From positions 868,001-932,000 of the forward strand of contig NZ_CP010427.1 of the NCBI RefSeq assembly GCF_000815225.1: a stretch of DNA of 64,000 nt. The letters are read 5' to 3'. The stretch comes from Allofrancisella guangzhouensis. GTDB lineage: Bacteria > Pseudomonadota > Gammaproteobacteria > Francisellales > Francisellaceae. Shown one piece after another: positions 26,216 to 36,556 of the stretch. Under the pieces are notes generated by a model. It was not told the origin of the DNA. It saw nothing but the letters and a program-made list of their open reading frames with translations, and did no database searches. The stretch's first letter is position 1; the number at the start of each line of letters is the position of its first letter. Position numbers and translations under genes: made by a program.

Positions 26216-28120
26216 ATGTTAAAAATTACATTTCCAGATAACTCTATTAGAGAGTTTGAGCAAGGAGTTAATTCATTACAGATAGCTAAATCTATATCTC
26301 CAAGTTTAGCAAAAATCACATTAGCTGCTTATGTGGATGAGCAGTTAAGAGACGCCAAGGATGCTATAGTTAAGGATAGTAAGGTAAACTTAGTTACTTT
26401 AAAAGACCCTCAGGGATTAGAGATATTACGCCACTCCTGTGCTCATTTGCTAGCACATGCCGTTAAGCAATTATACCCTAAAACACAGGTGACTATAGGT
26501 CCAGTAATAGAGAACGGTTTTTATTACGATTTTTCTTTTAAAGAATCTATAGGTGAATCAGACCTTGAAAACATAGAAAGCAAAATGAAGGAGCTTGCTA
26601 AGAAATCTATACCAGTTGACTACAAAGTAGTTTCAAAACAAGAGGCTATAGATTTTTTTAGCTCGCAAAATGAAAGTTATAAGATTGAGATAATTAATGG
26701 TATCTCTGATGAAAGTTTAAAAATTTATACTCAGGGGGATTTTAGTGATTTATGTAGAGGTCCACATGTTCCAAATACTTCTATATTAAAAGCTTTTAAA
26801 TTAACTAAGATAGCAGGAGCATATTGGCGTGGGGATGCTAATAATGAGATGTTAACAAGGATTTATGGGACATGTTGGGCTACCAAAGAAGATCTTGATC
26901 AATATCTACATATGCTTGAAGAGGCAGAAAAACGTGATCATAGAAAAATTGGTAAAGTGTTAGATTTGTTTCACTTTCAAGAAGAGTCTCCAGGGATTGC
27001 ATTTTGGCACGATAATGGAGTAAAAATTTGGCGTGAAGTAGAAGACTATATGAGGAAATCTAATAATAAATATGGTTGTAAAGAGATACGTACTCCTTTG
27101 ATAGCTGATTTTAGTTTATGGGAAAAATCAGGCCATGCTTCTAAATATGCTGAAAACATGTTTGCAACAAAATCAGAGAATAAAGATTTTGCAATTAGAC
27201 CTATGAATTGCCCAATGTGCGTGCAAGTTTATAATACTAAACTACACAGTTATAGAGATTTGCCTGTGAGGATGGCAGAATTTGGGGTGGTACATAGAAA
27301 TGAACCATCTGGATCTTTACATGGGTTGCTTAGAGTTAGAAGTTTTACTCAAGATGATGGACACGTTTTTTGTACAGCTGAGCAGGTTGAAAGTGAAGTT
27401 AGCTTAATGGTAAAACAATGCTTTGAAGTTTACAAAGATTTTGGTTTTGATGATTTTGAAGTAAAAATTGCCTTACGACCTGATAATAGAATCGGTAGTG
27501 ATGAAATATGGGATAAGTCGGAGCAGATTTTGAAAAATGCTTTACAAAGGAATAATGTTAAATATACGTTGCTGCCGGGAGAAGGCGCTTTTTATGGACC
27601 TAAAATAGAGTTTCATTTAAAAGATGCTATTGGTAGAAGCTGGCAGTGTGGGACTATACAGGTAGATTTTTCGATGCCACAAAGATTAGGGTCAGCCTAT
27701 ATAGATAAAAATGGAGAGAAGCAAATTCCTATAATGTTGCATAGAGCAATAGTTGGTTCTTTAGAAAGGTTTATAGGCATGTTAATAGAGCACTATGCTG
27801 GTAATTTGCCCCTATGGTTAGCGCCAGCTCAAGTTGTGGTAATGGGGATTAGTAATCAACAAGATAAGTACTGTAATCAAGTATTTGAATCTATTGAAAA
27901 AAAAGGTTTTAGGGTAAAAATAGACTTGAGAAATGAGAAGATAGGGTTTAAAATACGTGAGCATACTCTTTTGCGTATACCTTATTTAGTAGTTCTAGGT
28001 AAAACTGAGCAAGAGCAGGAAATTGTAACTGTGAGAAAGCAAAACGGCGAGACTCTAGGACAAATGTCAATAGAGGACTTTTGTGTTTTCTTGAAACAAC
28101 AGATAGAAATAAAAAAATAA
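26216..28120 (+). CDS. thrS: Threonyl-tRNA synthetase
   Basis: 634 residues with all domains in order: TGS (1-60), editing domain with HSCAHLLAHAVKQL and the later CRGPHVP, class II catalytic core with MNCPMCVQVY and RMAEFGVVHRNEPSGSLHGL, and the anticodon-binding domain. First gene of the classical thrS-infC-rpmI-rplT cluster. No clear autoregulatory leader recognised in the 222 bases before it. Confidence 0.95.
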   Translation: MLKITFPDNSIREFEQGVNSLQIAKSISPSLAKITLAAYVDEQLRDAKDAIVKDSKVNLVTLKDPQGLEILRHSCAHLLAHAVKQLYPKTQVTIGPVIENGFYYDFSFKESIGESDLENIESKMKELAKKSIPVDYKVVSKQEAIDFFSSQNESYKIEIINGISDESLKIYTQGDFSDLCRGPHVPNTSILKAFKLTKIAGAYWRGDANNEMLTRIYGTCWATKEDLDQYLHMLEEAEKRDHRKIGKVLDLFHFQEESPGIAFWHDNGVKIWREVEDYMRKSNNKYGCKEIRTPLIADFSLWEKSGHASKYAENMFATKSENKDFAIRPMNCPMCVQVYNTKLHSYRDLPVRMAEFGVVHRNEPSGSLHGLLRVRSFTQDDGHVFCTAEQVESEVSLMVKQCFEVYKDFGFDDFEVKIALRPDNRIGSDEIWDKSEQILKNALQRNNVKYTLLPGEGAFYGPKIEFHLKDAIGRSWQCGTIQVDFSMPQRLGSAYIDKNGEKQIPIMLHRAIVGSLERFIGMLIEHYAGNLPLWLAPAQVVVMGISNQQDKYCNQVFESIEKKGFRVKIDLRNEKIGFKIREHTLLRIPYLVVLGKTEQEQEIVTVRKQNGETLGQMSIEDFCVFLKQQIEIKK

Positions 28121-28141
28121 TTTTCTTGGAGGAAAATAGTT

Positions 28142-28666
28142 ATTAAAGCGGATAAAAAAGCGCCTATAAACGAGCAAATAAAAGCTAAAGAGGTGCGTTT
28201 AGTTGGAGTTGATGGTCAGCAAATTGGAGTTGTATCTATCAATGAAGCGTTAGCATTAGCAGAAGCAGCTAATGTTGATTTGGTTGAAATGGTAGCAAAT
28301 GCTAAGCCACCGGTCTGTCGTTTGATGGACTATGGTAAACACTTATTTGAACAAAGTAAGAAAAAAGCACAAGCTAAAAAGAACCAAAAGCAGATACAGA
28401 TCAAAGAGATAAAGCTTAGACCTGTAACTGATGTGGGAGACTATCAGGTAAAACTACGCAACCTGATTAAGTTCCTAGAAAAAGGCGATAAAGTAAAAGT
28501 TACACTTAGATTTAGAGGTAGAGAAATGTCACACAAAGAGTTAGGTATTGAAATGCTTAACCGTATGGCAAATGATGCAGCTGAACATGGTGTAGTGGAG
28601 CAACAACCTAAAGTAGAAGGTCGCCAGATGATAATGGTTTTAGGGCCAAAGAAAAAACAGATGTAA
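28142..28666 (+). CDS. infC: Translation initiation factor IF-3 with an AUU start
   Basis: 174 residues when read from ATT at 28142, with GGAGG at 28128-28132, nine bases upstream. This start gives [20 protein letters not shown], matching the N-terminus of IF-3; beginning at the first ATG/GTG (GTG 28193) would remove the first 17 residues of the N-terminal domain. The C-terminal domain is complete ([14 protein letters not shown]). In E. coli infC the rare AUU start lets IF-3 repress its own translation, so the same control is expected here. Confidence 0.9.
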   Translation: MKADKKAPINEQIKAKEVRLVGVDGQQIGVVSINEALALAEAANVDLVEMVANAKPPVCRLMDYGKHLFEQSKKKAQAKKNQKQIQIKEIKLRPVTDVGDYQVKLRNLIKFLEKGDKVKVTLRFRGREMSHKELGIEMLNRMANDAAEHGVVEQQPKVEGRQMIMVLGPKKKQM

Positions 28667-28701
28667 TAAAAATAACTTATAACAATGCGGAGTATTTAAA
28701 T

Positions 28702-28899
28702 ATGCCAAAGTTAAAAACAAAAAGTGGTGCAGCTAAGCGCTTTAAAAAGACAGGTAATGGTGGTTTTAAACACCGTTGTGCAAATCGTGCTCATATCAAT
28801 ACTAAGATGACAACTAAAAGAAAGCGTCACTTAAGAGGTATGAATCAAGTGGCTAAAGTTGATACTGCTAGTTTAGTTCAACAAATGCCTTATGCATAG
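28702..28899 (+). CDS. rpmI: 50S ribosomal protein L35
   Basis: 65 residues, very basic, with the family start [18 protein letters not shown] and the [18 protein letters not shown] segment. Second ribosomal gene in the infC operon, 35 bases after infC; in E. coli L20 represses rpmI and rplT by binding the leader here. Confidence 0.95.
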   Translation: MPKLKTKSGAAKRFKKTGNGGFKHRCANRAHINTKMTTKRKRHLRGMNQVAKVDTASLVQQMPYA

Positions 28900-28936
28900 G
28901 TTTGTTTGTAATATTTTTAAAGTGGAGAATTAGATT

Positions 28937-29293
28937 ATGTCAAGAGTAAAAAGAGGCGTAACAGCGCGTGCACGTCATAAGAAAGTTTTAAAGCAAGCAA
29001 AAGGTTACTACGGTGCTCGCTCAAGAGTATATAGAGTAGCTAAGCAAGCTGTAATTAAAGCAGGTCAATATGCTTATAGAGATCGTAAGGTTAAGAAAAG
29101 AACTTTCAGATCTTTATGGATTGTTCGTATCAATGCAGCAGCAAGACAGTATGATATGAGCTACAGCCAACTAATTAATGGTCTAAATAAAGCTGGTGTT
29201 GAGTTAGATAGAAAAGCTTTAGCTGAATTAGCAGTGTACAATAAAGATGCTTTTGCTGCTGTAGTTGAAAAAGCAAAAGCTGCGTTAGCTTAA
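28937..29293 (+). CDS. rplT: 50S ribosomal protein L20
   Basis: 118 residues, full length, starting [18 protein letters not shown] and containing [16 protein letters not shown] and [15 protein letters not shown]. Assembles early onto 23S rRNA. Shine-Dalgarno GTGGAG before the ATG. Last gene of the thrS-infC-rpmI-rplT group. Confidence 0.96.
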   Translation: MSRVKRGVTARARHKKVLKQAKGYYGARSRVYRVAKQAVIKAGQYAYRDRKVKKRTFRSLWIVRINAAARQYDMSYSQLINGLNKAGVELDRKALAELAVYNKDAFAAVVEKAKAALA

Positions 29294-29304
29294 TCTATAT
29301 TTGC

Positions 29305-29327
29305 AGGTTTATTATCTAAATAGACCT
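29305..29327 (+). terminator. Weak hairpin after rplT
   Basis: aggtttat and atagacct can pair (8 bp with one G-U) around a 7-base loop, followed by a short T-rich run (ttatttg). It lies 12 bases after the rplT stop. The stem is AT-rich and the T run is interrupted, so it may only attenuate transcription. Confidence 0.3.
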
Positions 29328-29349
29328 TTATTTGCAGAGGTTCTATTTT

Positions 29350-30045
29350 GTGAATTCTTCTAATTATTTAACCTTTTTGAAAAGATTTTTTTTACTGTTA
29401 TCTCTCGTAGGAGGGCTAGTTTTATTTTTCGTGTTTAATGGATCAAAATATTTTTCTTTTGGTGAAATTGTAGACATGTATAAAAAATTTAAACGCTACG
29501 TAGACTTCCATTTTATAAAAGCAATTTTAGTATTCGGGTGTGTTTATGTATTAACAGTCTTTTTTTCTATACCAATAAAACCAGCTTTAAAAATGTTAGC
29601 TGGTTTGTTTTTTGGTTTGTGGTTTGGATTTGCTATATCTCTAGCATCTGCAACAATTGGTGGTATGTTAGCCTTTATGTTTATAAAATATAGTTGGGGA
29701 GAAGTATCTAAAAACTCTAAATATAAGCTAGTATCTAAATTTAAAGATATGGTAGAGAAATATCCTATTATAGTATTATTTTTAGCAAGATTGTTACCTA
29801 TACCGTTTTTTGTACCAAACATTTTAGCCGGTATATTAAAAGTTAAAAATAGTATTTTCTTTTTTACTACTTTGATAGGAATTATTCCAATTACATTTAT
29901 GTATGTATGGATTGGTACGCACATAAGTCAGAAATTAAGTACTAATAATGAGAGCTTTTTAGATAAAAAAATTATATTGGCTTTGAGTGTTTTAGCTGTA
30001 TTATCAATGATCCCTTTTATGGTTAAAAAAGTTATTAGAAAATAG
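29350..30045 (+). CDS. TVP38/TMEM64 (DedA-like) membrane protein
   Basis: 231 residues from a GTG at 29350, chosen because AGAGG is 9 bases upstream; a TTG at 29332 lies before it. About six membrane helices with the VTT-domain features: IPIKPALKMLAGLFFGLWFG, the loop FIKYSWG, and ARLLPIPFFVPNILAGI. Family members are linked to lipid scrambling or membrane homeostasis. It is read in the same direction as rplT, 56 bases downstream. Confidence 0.8.
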   Translation: MNSSNYLTFLKRFFLLLSLVGGLVLFFVFNGSKYFSFGEIVDMYKKFKRYVDFHFIKAILVFGCVYVLTVFFSIPIKPALKMLAGLFFGLWFGFAISLASATIGGMLAFMFIKYSWGEVSKNSKYKLVSKFKDMVEKYPIIVLFLARLLPIPFFVPNILAGILKVKNSIFFFTTLIGIIPITFMYVWIGTHISQKLSTNNESFLDKKIILALSVLAVLSMIPFMVKKVIRK

Positions 30046-30091
30046 TGTTACTTGTATAATAAAATAATGTAAGAATATCATTTTTGAGTGT

Positions 30092-30766
30092 TTAAAAAGT
30101 TTCAATCTCACCATTTTTTTTGGCCATAATAACAGTATCAGCTGTTTTTAATGCAAAAATACCATTAGCGACAACACCTGTTATTTGATTAAGCTTAGTT
30201 TCTAGCTCTATAGGGTTATCAATTCTTAGGTTATGTACATCTAAGATTATATTGCCATTATCTGTAATAGTCTGTTCTCTGTATACTGGTTGACCACCAA
30301 GTTTTACTATCTGGCGTGCAACATAGCTTCTAGCCATAGGTATCACCTCTATTGGTAAGGGAAAATTACCTAAAATATCAACTTTTTTTGACTCATCTAT
30401 AATGCATATAAATTTTTTTGCAGCAGCGACGCATATTTTTTCACGTGTTAAAGCAGCGCCACCTCCTTTTATAAGCTCTTTATGAGTATTACATTCATCA
30501 GCACCATCTATATACAAATCAATTTCACCAGCGTAGTTAAGATCTACTACATCAAACCCTAATTTCTTTAACCTTTCAGTGGAATCTTCAGAACTAGATA
30601 CAACGTTTGCTATTTTATCTTTATAATAAACAAGCTCTTCTATAAGAAACTTAACTGTACTACCAGTACCAACACCTAAGATTATGTTTGGAGTAATTAA
30701 TTTACTAGCTTCGATAGCTGCAAGTTTTTTTAACTCATCTTTATTATTTCTTTTATTAAAAAACAT
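30092..30766 (-). CDS. rpiA: Ribose-5-phosphate isomerase A
   Basis: 224 residues with [30 protein letters not shown], the catalytic DGADE and the later [11 protein letters not shown]. Interconverts ribose 5-phosphate and ribulose 5-phosphate. Last of four minus-strand genes (mnmG, lipoprotein, membrane protein, rpiA); its start follows the upstream stop by a single base. Confidence 0.95.
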   Translation of the reverse strand: MFFNKRNNKDELKKLAAIEASKLITPNIILGVGTGSTVKFLIEELVYYKDKIANVVSSSEDSTERLKKLGFDVVDLNYAGEIDLYIDGADECNTHKELIKGGGAALTREKICVAAAKKFICIIDESKKVDILGNFPLPIEVIPMARSYVARQIVKLGGQPVYREQTITDNGNIILDVHNLRIDNPIELETKLNQITGVVANGIFALKTADTVIMAKKNGEIETF

Positions 30767-30767
30767 G

Positions 30768-32129
30768 TTAAAACTTTCTCTTATTAAAAACTTTGTTAGA
30801 TATTATACCTGTTGATATGTAGATAATCATGCAAATTACAGCTATTAATATTTGTAATATTACTGATTTACATAAAAAAATATATCCGACTATTATATAT
30901 ATACAAATAAAAGGAATAATAATCCTTAAGGAGATATTAAATATAGGAGATAACTTGATATTTGTGTTCTTTAAGATCTCATAACTAAGCTTTTGTGCAT
31001 CATAAATCCAGCTGATTATGAAAATATCAAAGAGAAAAATAAATATTATAATAAGGTGAAGAGCAAACATTTTTGAAAAACTAACGTGTGCGGCGCCTTG
31101 AAGAATCAAGCTTATAGTAATTAATAAAGGGATTATACTAATTGCTACTTTAATATAGAATTTGTTAGTTATCTTTGTGATATATACTAAAGCAGAAATT
31201 ACCGTGATTAGATTAAATAGAATAAAAGTGACCTCAAGCAGTGTATAAACTGTAAAAGAATTCTGTTTTATTAAGCTAAAAATAGTAACTAGAGGTACCT
31301 CATCCATAGACTGTAGAAAAATACTGTAATTTCCCAAAGTGGTGTATATAGTCATACAAATTAGCAAAGAAAATAAAATATTGTAGAACATGCTACTAAA
31401 AGAGATGGTTCTCAAATTATTAAAGCTAGTATTAAGATTGGTTAAAATATTTTTGTAAAATGCTAGAGAAATAAAGTTACTTAAAATTGCATAGACTAAA
31501 GCCATTAATAGCATACTACTTAATGTGTTTGTTTGGCTATATGGAGCATTGAAGTTTTTAAATTCTATTAAACTATGTGGTGATGTATATCTGATTATTA
31601 AAACAGTAACTATAACTAAGACTAAGCTAACAAAAGCTAGAAACTTGAAAAAACTTTTAATATAAATTTCTACTCTTAGCAGCGATAAGATGAATAGTAT
31701 TGATATATAAATAAAGACAATACCTAGTGATATTAAGGTTAAATTTGTGTTATTGTCCAAAGTATTTGTGAAAGTTATAGTATAAATGCTTCTAATAAAA
31801 TCTGATAGGTATACCGAAATAGTAAAGAGTATTAATGTTAGTAAGATAATTAAGATACCAGTAAATAAAACACTTATGGATCTAAATTTTGAACTACCAA
31901 CTATATATTTTGTTAGACTAGAGTGTGTATTAATTTCTGGATGAAGTTTGCTTATATAAAAAGCAATCAAATTAATTGGATAACATATAAGTATAGAAAA
32001 TATAATATAAGCATAAAAGAACTTAAGTCCGCTATAACTAAAAACGGTTGTGAGAAAACCAAAATTAAAGCAAATTGCGGTTGAAATGATTCCTATTAGA
32101 ATGGGTGAGTATATTTGTTTTATATTCAT
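30768..32129 (-). CDS. Polytopic membrane transporter-like protein, family uncertain
   Basis: 453 residues with roughly 11-12 hydrophobic helices and few polar loops. The N-terminal part ([20 protein letters not shown] followed by a charged loop with [10 protein letters not shown]) is reminiscent of the LeuT-fold NSS/APC superfamily, where helix 2 is followed by such a loop, but the classical glycine-rich helix 1 motif is missing. I would call it a transporter-like protein of unknown substrate. Cotranscribed with rpiA and the upstream lipoprotein. Confidence 0.55.
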   Translation of the reverse strand: MNIKQIYSPILIGIISTAICFNFGFLTTVFSYSGLKFFYAYIIFSILICYPINLIAFYISKLHPEINTHSSLTKYIVGSSKFRSISVLFTGILIILLTLILFTISVYLSDFIRSIYTITFTNTLDNNTNLTLISLGIVFIYISILFILSLLRVEIYIKSFFKFLAFVSLVLVIVTVLIIRYTSPHSLIEFKNFNAPYSQTNTLSSMLLMALVYAILSNFISLAFYKNILTNLNTSFNNLRTISFSSMFYNILFSLLICMTIYTTLGNYSIFLQSMDEVPLVTIFSLIKQNSFTVYTLLEVTFILFNLITVISALVYITKITNKFYIKVAISIIPLLITISLILQGAAHVSFSKMFALHLIIIFIFLFDIFIISWIYDAQKLSYEILKNTNIKLSPIFNISLRIIIPFICIYIIVGYIFLCKSVILQILIAVICMIIYISTGIISNKVFNKRKF

Positions 32130-32145
32130 TTACCTGACCTAAGGT

Positions 32146-32538
32146 TTAGTTTCTAGTTGCACAATAGTTACCACGAAAAGTAATATTTCTAATAATTTTA
32201 GTGTTTTTGTCAATAGAAACCCAAGTAGTACACTTAAGGGCACCAAACTGTACAAATTGAGGGTCTCTGTTAGCCATAACTAAACTGTTAACAGCTGAGC
32301 CCGCTAGAGCAGGAGTTTCTGGATTAACAGCTGTGCGTACATAGACATAAGTTTGCACATCTGGGTTAGGAGAAATGCTTATTACATTTTCAGGGTAGCC
32401 AAACGCTTCCATATATTGGTTAATACTTTTGCCTATCCAAGCTTTTTGTTGATCTATATATTTTTGTCTAGTAGCACAAGAAAAAAGACTTGCTATAAAT
32501 AACAATAAGAGGATTGTTTTAAAAGTATGTTTAAACAT
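32146..32538 (-). CDS. Small outer-membrane-type lipoprotein
   Basis: 130 residues with a lipoprotein signal peptide ending in LFSC (lipobox Cys21). The mature part contains WIGKSINQYMEAFGYPENV, a SmpA/OmlA-like beginning in which a short domain starts with a W-G-x-x-x pattern, followed by strands with TYVYVR and TTWVSID. Function unknown. It sits 9 bases after mnmG in the same direction. Confidence 0.65.
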   Translation of the reverse strand: MFKHTFKTILLLLFIASLFSCATRQKYIDQQKAWIGKSINQYMEAFGYPENVISISPNPDVQTYVYVRTAVNPETPALAGSAVNSLVMANRDPQFVQFGALKCTTWVSIDKNTKIIRNITFRGNYCATRN

Positions 32539-32547
32539 TTAAACTCC

Positions 32548-34431
32548 TTATTTTATGAAACCAGTTTTTTTCATATATATTGTTAGCAAGGATATTGCTG
32601 CAGGAGTGACTCCTGGTATACGTGAAGCTTCTCCTAAAGTGGTTGGCTTTTGTTCAGTAAGTTTTTGCAAGACTTCATTTGATAAGCCCTTAACTTGAGA
32701 ATAATCAAACTCTACAGGAATATTTTTTTGTTCAAAAATTGGTAGCTTAGCGATATCTTTATTTTGACGTTCTATATAGCCAGAGTATTTAGCAGATATT
32801 TCGATTTGTTCTATAACGGCTTCATCGCTTAGATTTAAATTCAATTCAGGTATTTGTTGTAACTTTTTATAATCCAACTCCGGGCGTTTTAGAAGATCAA
32901 AAAGAGTACTTTCTCTAGTCATTTTTTTCTCTAGGAATTTTTCTAAATCACGAGCTTTTTGTGTTTGTGGACCTACCCATGTGTTTTGCATAAAGCTTAT
33001 CTGTTCATTAATAGAGTCTTTCTTATCAAGGAAAGTTTTTTGATCTTCTTTATTTAGTAGGCCTAGCTGACAAGCAACATCTGATAATCGCAAATCAGCA
33101 TTATCTTCGCGTAAAATTAATCTATACTCAGCACGGGAGGTAAACATTCGGTATGGTTCTTTAGTCCCTTTGGTTATAAGATCATCAATAAGCACTCCAA
33201 TATAGCTATTAGCACGAGTAGGGTACCATGATTTATCAGAGTCTATACTTATAGCAGCATTTATGCCGGCAACTAAACCTTGAGCTCCAGCTTCTTCGTA
33301 GCCAGTGGTACCATTTATCTGACCAGCAAAATATAAGTTTTTAACAAATTTTGTCTCTAAAGTTGGTTTAAGGTCACGAGGGTCAAAAAAATCATATTCT
33401 ATAGCGTATCCAGGACGCATGATAAAAGCGTCTTCAAAACCTTTTATAGAGCGGATATATTCACATTGCACCTCAAATGGTAAGCTAGTAGATAACCCAT
33501 TTGGATATAATTCAGTACTTTCTAAACCTTCTGGCTCTACAAATATTTGATGTCTTTCTTTTTCTGCAAATCTAACTACCTTGTCTTCAATAGAAGGGCA
33601 ATATCTAGGTCCTATGCCTTCTATCATTCCACCATACATAGCTGATTTATCAAGGTTATTTGTGATTATTTCATGAGTTTTATAGTTTGTATAAGTTATA
33701 TAGCATGGTATTTGCTCAGGATGTTGTATTTTTCCTTTAGAAAAAAAAGAAAAATAAGGAATAGGAGTATCACCATGCTGAACTTCCATAACACTGAAAT
33801 CAACGCTTCTTTTATCAATTCGGGGAGGAGTCCCAGTTTTAAGTCTATTTACTCTAAATGGTAAAGCTCTAAGGCGAGCAGCTAAAGTATTAGCCGGTTG
33901 ATCTCCAGCACGTCCACCAGGCTTTGAAACTTTACCAATATGGATTTTACCACCTAGGAAGGTTCCAACTGTTAAAACCACTTTTTTAGACTTAAATGTG
34001 ATTCCAGTTTTAGTTATAACTCCAGAGATAATATCATTATCTATTACAATATCATCTACAGAATCTTGAAATATATCAAGATTTTCTTGATTTGTAACAA
34101 GGGAATTTATAGCTTTTTTATAGAGCACTCTATCTGCTTGAGCTCTTGTTGCTCTGACAGCTGGACCTTTACGCGAGTTAAGTATCCTAAACTGGATCCC
34201 TGCCATATCAATAGCTTTTGCCATGATGCCACCCATAGCATCTATTTCTTTGACTAAATGGCCCTTACCAATTCCACCAATAGCAGGATTGCAAGACATT
34301 TGTCCTATTGTATCTATATTGTGTGTTAGAAGTAGTGTTTTTGCTCCTATACGGGCAGAAGCAGTAGCAGCTTCAACACCTGCATGACCGCCACCAACAA
34401 CTATTACATCATAAGTATTTTTATAAATCAT
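32548..34431 (-). CDS. mnmG: tRNA uridine modification enzyme MnmG (GidA)
   Basis: 627 residues, full length. FAD-binding start [20 protein letters not shown], then [20 protein letters not shown], the [10 protein letters not shown] and [16 protein letters not shown] motifs, and the C-terminal helical domain ending in the family-like [10 protein letters not shown]. Works with MnmE to modify the wobble uridine of several tRNAs. First gene of the minus-strand operon that runs to rpiA. Confidence 0.95.
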   Translation of the reverse strand: MIYKNTYDVIVVGGGHAGVEAATASARIGAKTLLLTHNIDTIGQMSCNPAIGGIGKGHLVKEIDAMGGIMAKAIDMAGIQFRILNSRKGPAVRATRAQADRVLYKKAINSLVTNQENLDIFQDSVDDIVIDNDIISGVITKTGITFKSKKVVLTVGTFLGGKIHIGKVSKPGGRAGDQPANTLAARLRALPFRVNRLKTGTPPRIDKRSVDFSVMEVQHGDTPIPYFSFFSKGKIQHPEQIPCYITYTNYKTHEIITNNLDKSAMYGGMIEGIGPRYCPSIEDKVVRFAEKERHQIFVEPEGLESTELYPNGLSTSLPFEVQCEYIRSIKGFEDAFIMRPGYAIEYDFFDPRDLKPTLETKFVKNLYFAGQINGTTGYEEAGAQGLVAGINAAISIDSDKSWYPTRANSYIGVLIDDLITKGTKEPYRMFTSRAEYRLILREDNADLRLSDVACQLGLLNKEDQKTFLDKKDSINEQISFMQNTWVGPQTQKARDLEKFLEKKMTRESTLFDLLKRPELDYKKLQQIPELNLNLSDEAVIEQIEISAKYSGYIERQNKDIAKLPIFEQKNIPVEFDYSQVKGLSNEVLQKLTEQKPTTLGEASRIPGVTPAAISLLTIYMKKTGFIK

Positions 34432-34577
34432 TTATAAGAAAAATAGTATTATTTATATCACTTAAATTCTACTACATTTTTGCATGAAAATAACTATTCT
34501 AATAATACTAATTAAGATACTTTTACAATATAATCTATAGCATAATAGGGCGTGCAGTTTGAGGTTTAAACGAGTAA

Positions 34578-35660
34578 ATGTTAAGTGTTAGTGAGATTTA
34601 TCATAAATATATCGATCAAGACCCTATAAAAATTTTCCAAGATGGGGCTATTAAGTCTGCAATTATATTTTTTACGTTTTTGCTGATAGCTGAAATATTT
34701 AATTTTGACAAAAATCTGATCATTATCACAATTTTATTTATAGCAAATTTGGCAGCTAGCGTACTAATTGGCAATATAGAAGTAAAACGAAAGGCATTTT
34801 TCTGGTACATAGTATGTGCGATTTTGATTTTAAATATATCTCCGTACGTACATAATATTTTTGAAGATGGCTTCATGCTGATAATAGTTGTGGTTTTTTT
34901 GGGATTTTTAGTTCGTGGATTTGGCGATACATTTAATATTTTCCCAATTATGATTGTAGTAATGTCATGTATTTGTTTTATTAGGTTTCCTTTAGCTACG
35001 TATAATCACCTAAGTTTTACTATAGTAGCTTTATTGGTAGGGCTTGCTTATTATATTTTGCTTATTAGTCGTTATAAGCCTATTAATTCGATTGATATTG
35101 AAAAGATCGTGAGAGAGTTTTTTAATATTTTTGTAAAAAGTTATGTGGATACATTCGATAAAGCAAAGTATAGGAGGTTTACCCAAACTAAAGTTTTAGA
35201 AGTAAGCCATAATAAGCTAAATAACATAATTTCACTGCAGTCTCATGGACTTATGTTTATACGGAAGAATAATCAGGACAATTGGCGTTATTTTTGTCAT
35301 AATTTGATACTATTTAATAGATTATCAGCTAAGTTTGTCTTAACCTATAAAAAAATAAGTTTAGGTTATATACGTTTAGGTTTTAAAGATGCTTCAGAAG
35401 CACAGATTTTAGCAGAGAATTTGGAAAAAATATTCAAGCAAACTCTGGCTTTGTTACCTCAAACTCAACAAGAACACAGTGTTCTAGAAAAGAAGAAAAA
35501 AGAGATTGATTACCTAAAGTATAAACTTGAGATTGCTTATATTGAAAAGTATCAGAAAGATCAGCAAAAAAAGAAACTACTTTTTGATAGTATATTGCTT
35601 TTAGACGATATATTTACTAGTTTAGAAAATATAAAAGAGGCTTATCATGATCTTATTTAA
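34578..35660 (+). CDS. FUSC-family transporter, first subunit
   Basis: 360 residues: six or so membrane helices within residues 22-165, then a cytoplasmic helical domain (170-360) rich in Lys/Glu with coiled-coil character. This is the layout of one half of FUSC/YccS-type aromatic acid exporters. The stop overlaps the start of the next gene by 14 bases, so the two are translationally coupled and likely form one transporter that is a single chain in other bacteria. Confidence 0.6.
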   Translation: MLSVSEIYHKYIDQDPIKIFQDGAIKSAIIFFTFLLIAEIFNFDKNLIIITILFIANLAASVLIGNIEVKRKAFFWYIVCAILILNISPYVHNIFEDGFMLIIVVVFLGFLVRGFGDTFNIFPIMIVVMSCICFIRFPLATYNHLSFTIVALLVGLAYYILLISRYKPINSIDIEKIVREFFNIFVKSYVDTFDKAKYRRFTQTKVLEVSHNKLNNIISLQSHGLMFIRKNNQDNWRYFCHNLILFNRLSAKFVLTYKKISLGYIRLGFKDASEAQILAENLEKIFKQTLALLPQTQQEHSVLEKKKKEIDYLKYKLEIAYIEKYQKDQQKKKLLFDSILLLDDIFTSLENIKEAYHDLI

Positions 35661-36555
35661 GAATAGATTTATAGATAAACTTTCTGATACCACTTTATTA
35701 GCTTATAGGGTTTTGGTAGCGTCTTCATTGGGGTTGATTATAAGTTATAGTGTTTTTAGTTTTACTGGAGAGCATGGTTTTAAGGATAGAATTTACTGGG
35801 TTGTAATTGCAGTTATAAGTGTTGCTGCAAGTACTAGTACTAGTGTTATATATACACGAGCAAAAGCGATTATTGTATTCTCTATCTTTGGAACGTCGCT
35901 AGGATCGGTTTTACTCTTATTTATACAGAAAATTATGGTAGATAATAGTATGGCTAGTTTTATAACTATAGCTGTAGTTTGTGGTATAGCATTGACATTG
36001 TATATTTATACTATGTTTTTAAATTATGCTACAAGCGTATTTTTTATACATATATATTTGGTTATGTTCTTTGGTTTGTTTGTTGGTTGGGATCATGAAC
36101 TCTTCATTGTAAGAATAGTAAGTGTAGCTATTGGTACAGTTTGTATTGTGTTTGTTACATTTTTGACTAGAGGTAAAAAGTTTTTGAATATTTTTACCAA
36201 AGAAATGTATATAACCTATGGGGAATTCAAGAAAATACTCAATAATGTTGATAGAAATGTTCCAAACCGAAAATTAATTTTTTTAGTTGAAAAAAACATA
36301 AAACTCAGTGAAATGCTTGTCAATGCTAAATATGAATTTTCGTCTAATAAAAAATACTACGAGTATAAAAAAATGATACTACTTATGGATGAATTGCTGA
36401 TAAATTTAAAGACTTATCGAGCTTTATTTATTGAACAAAAAAAACATAATAACGAGCTATATACCGACTTGGTAGAGTATACAAATAGTCAACTCAAAAA
36501 AAATTTTGAAAAACTAACAATTAGGTATGATAGGATTCTAATACAGAAAGATTAA
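35647..36555 (+). CDS. FUSC-family transporter, second subunit
   Basis: 302 residues with about six helices in residues 15-175 (containing WVVIAVISVAASTSTSVIYT and RAKAIIVFSIFGTSLGSVLL, the FUSC helix pair with the typical Arg-x-x-x-Gly-Thr loop) and a helical cytoplasmic tail. The last 17 codons (NFEKLTIRYDRILIQKD) are repeated, with the same translation, upstream of sbcB at 45352-45403. That repeat marks this 3' end as an insertion site. The stop lies head to head with the 622-residue gene on the minus strand. Confidence 0.65.
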   Translation: MILFKNRFIDKLSDTTLLAYRVLVASSLGLIISYSVFSFTGEHGFKDRIYWVVIAVISVAASTSTSVIYTRAKAIIVFSIFGTSLGSVLLLFIQKIMVDNSMASFITIAVVCGIALTLYIYTMFLNYATSVFFIHIYLVMFFGLFVGWDHELFIVRIVSVAIGTVCIVFVTFLTRGKKFLNIFTKEMYITYGEFKKILNNVDRNVPNRKLIFLVEKNIKLSEMLVNAKYEFSSNKKYYEYKKMILLMDELLINLKTYRALFIEQKKHNNELYTDLVEYTNSQLKKNFEKLTIRYDRILIQKD

Positions 36556-36556
36556 T
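36505..36556 (+). repeat. Direct repeat A: FUSC 3' end, att-like
   Basis: 52 bases covering the end of the FUSC coding sequence. 50 of 52 bases match repeat C (45352-45403, minus strand), and about 33 of the first 36 match repeat B (38539-38574). Core: gaaaaactaacaattaggta. Left border of the unit carrying the 622-residue gene. Confidence 0.85.
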
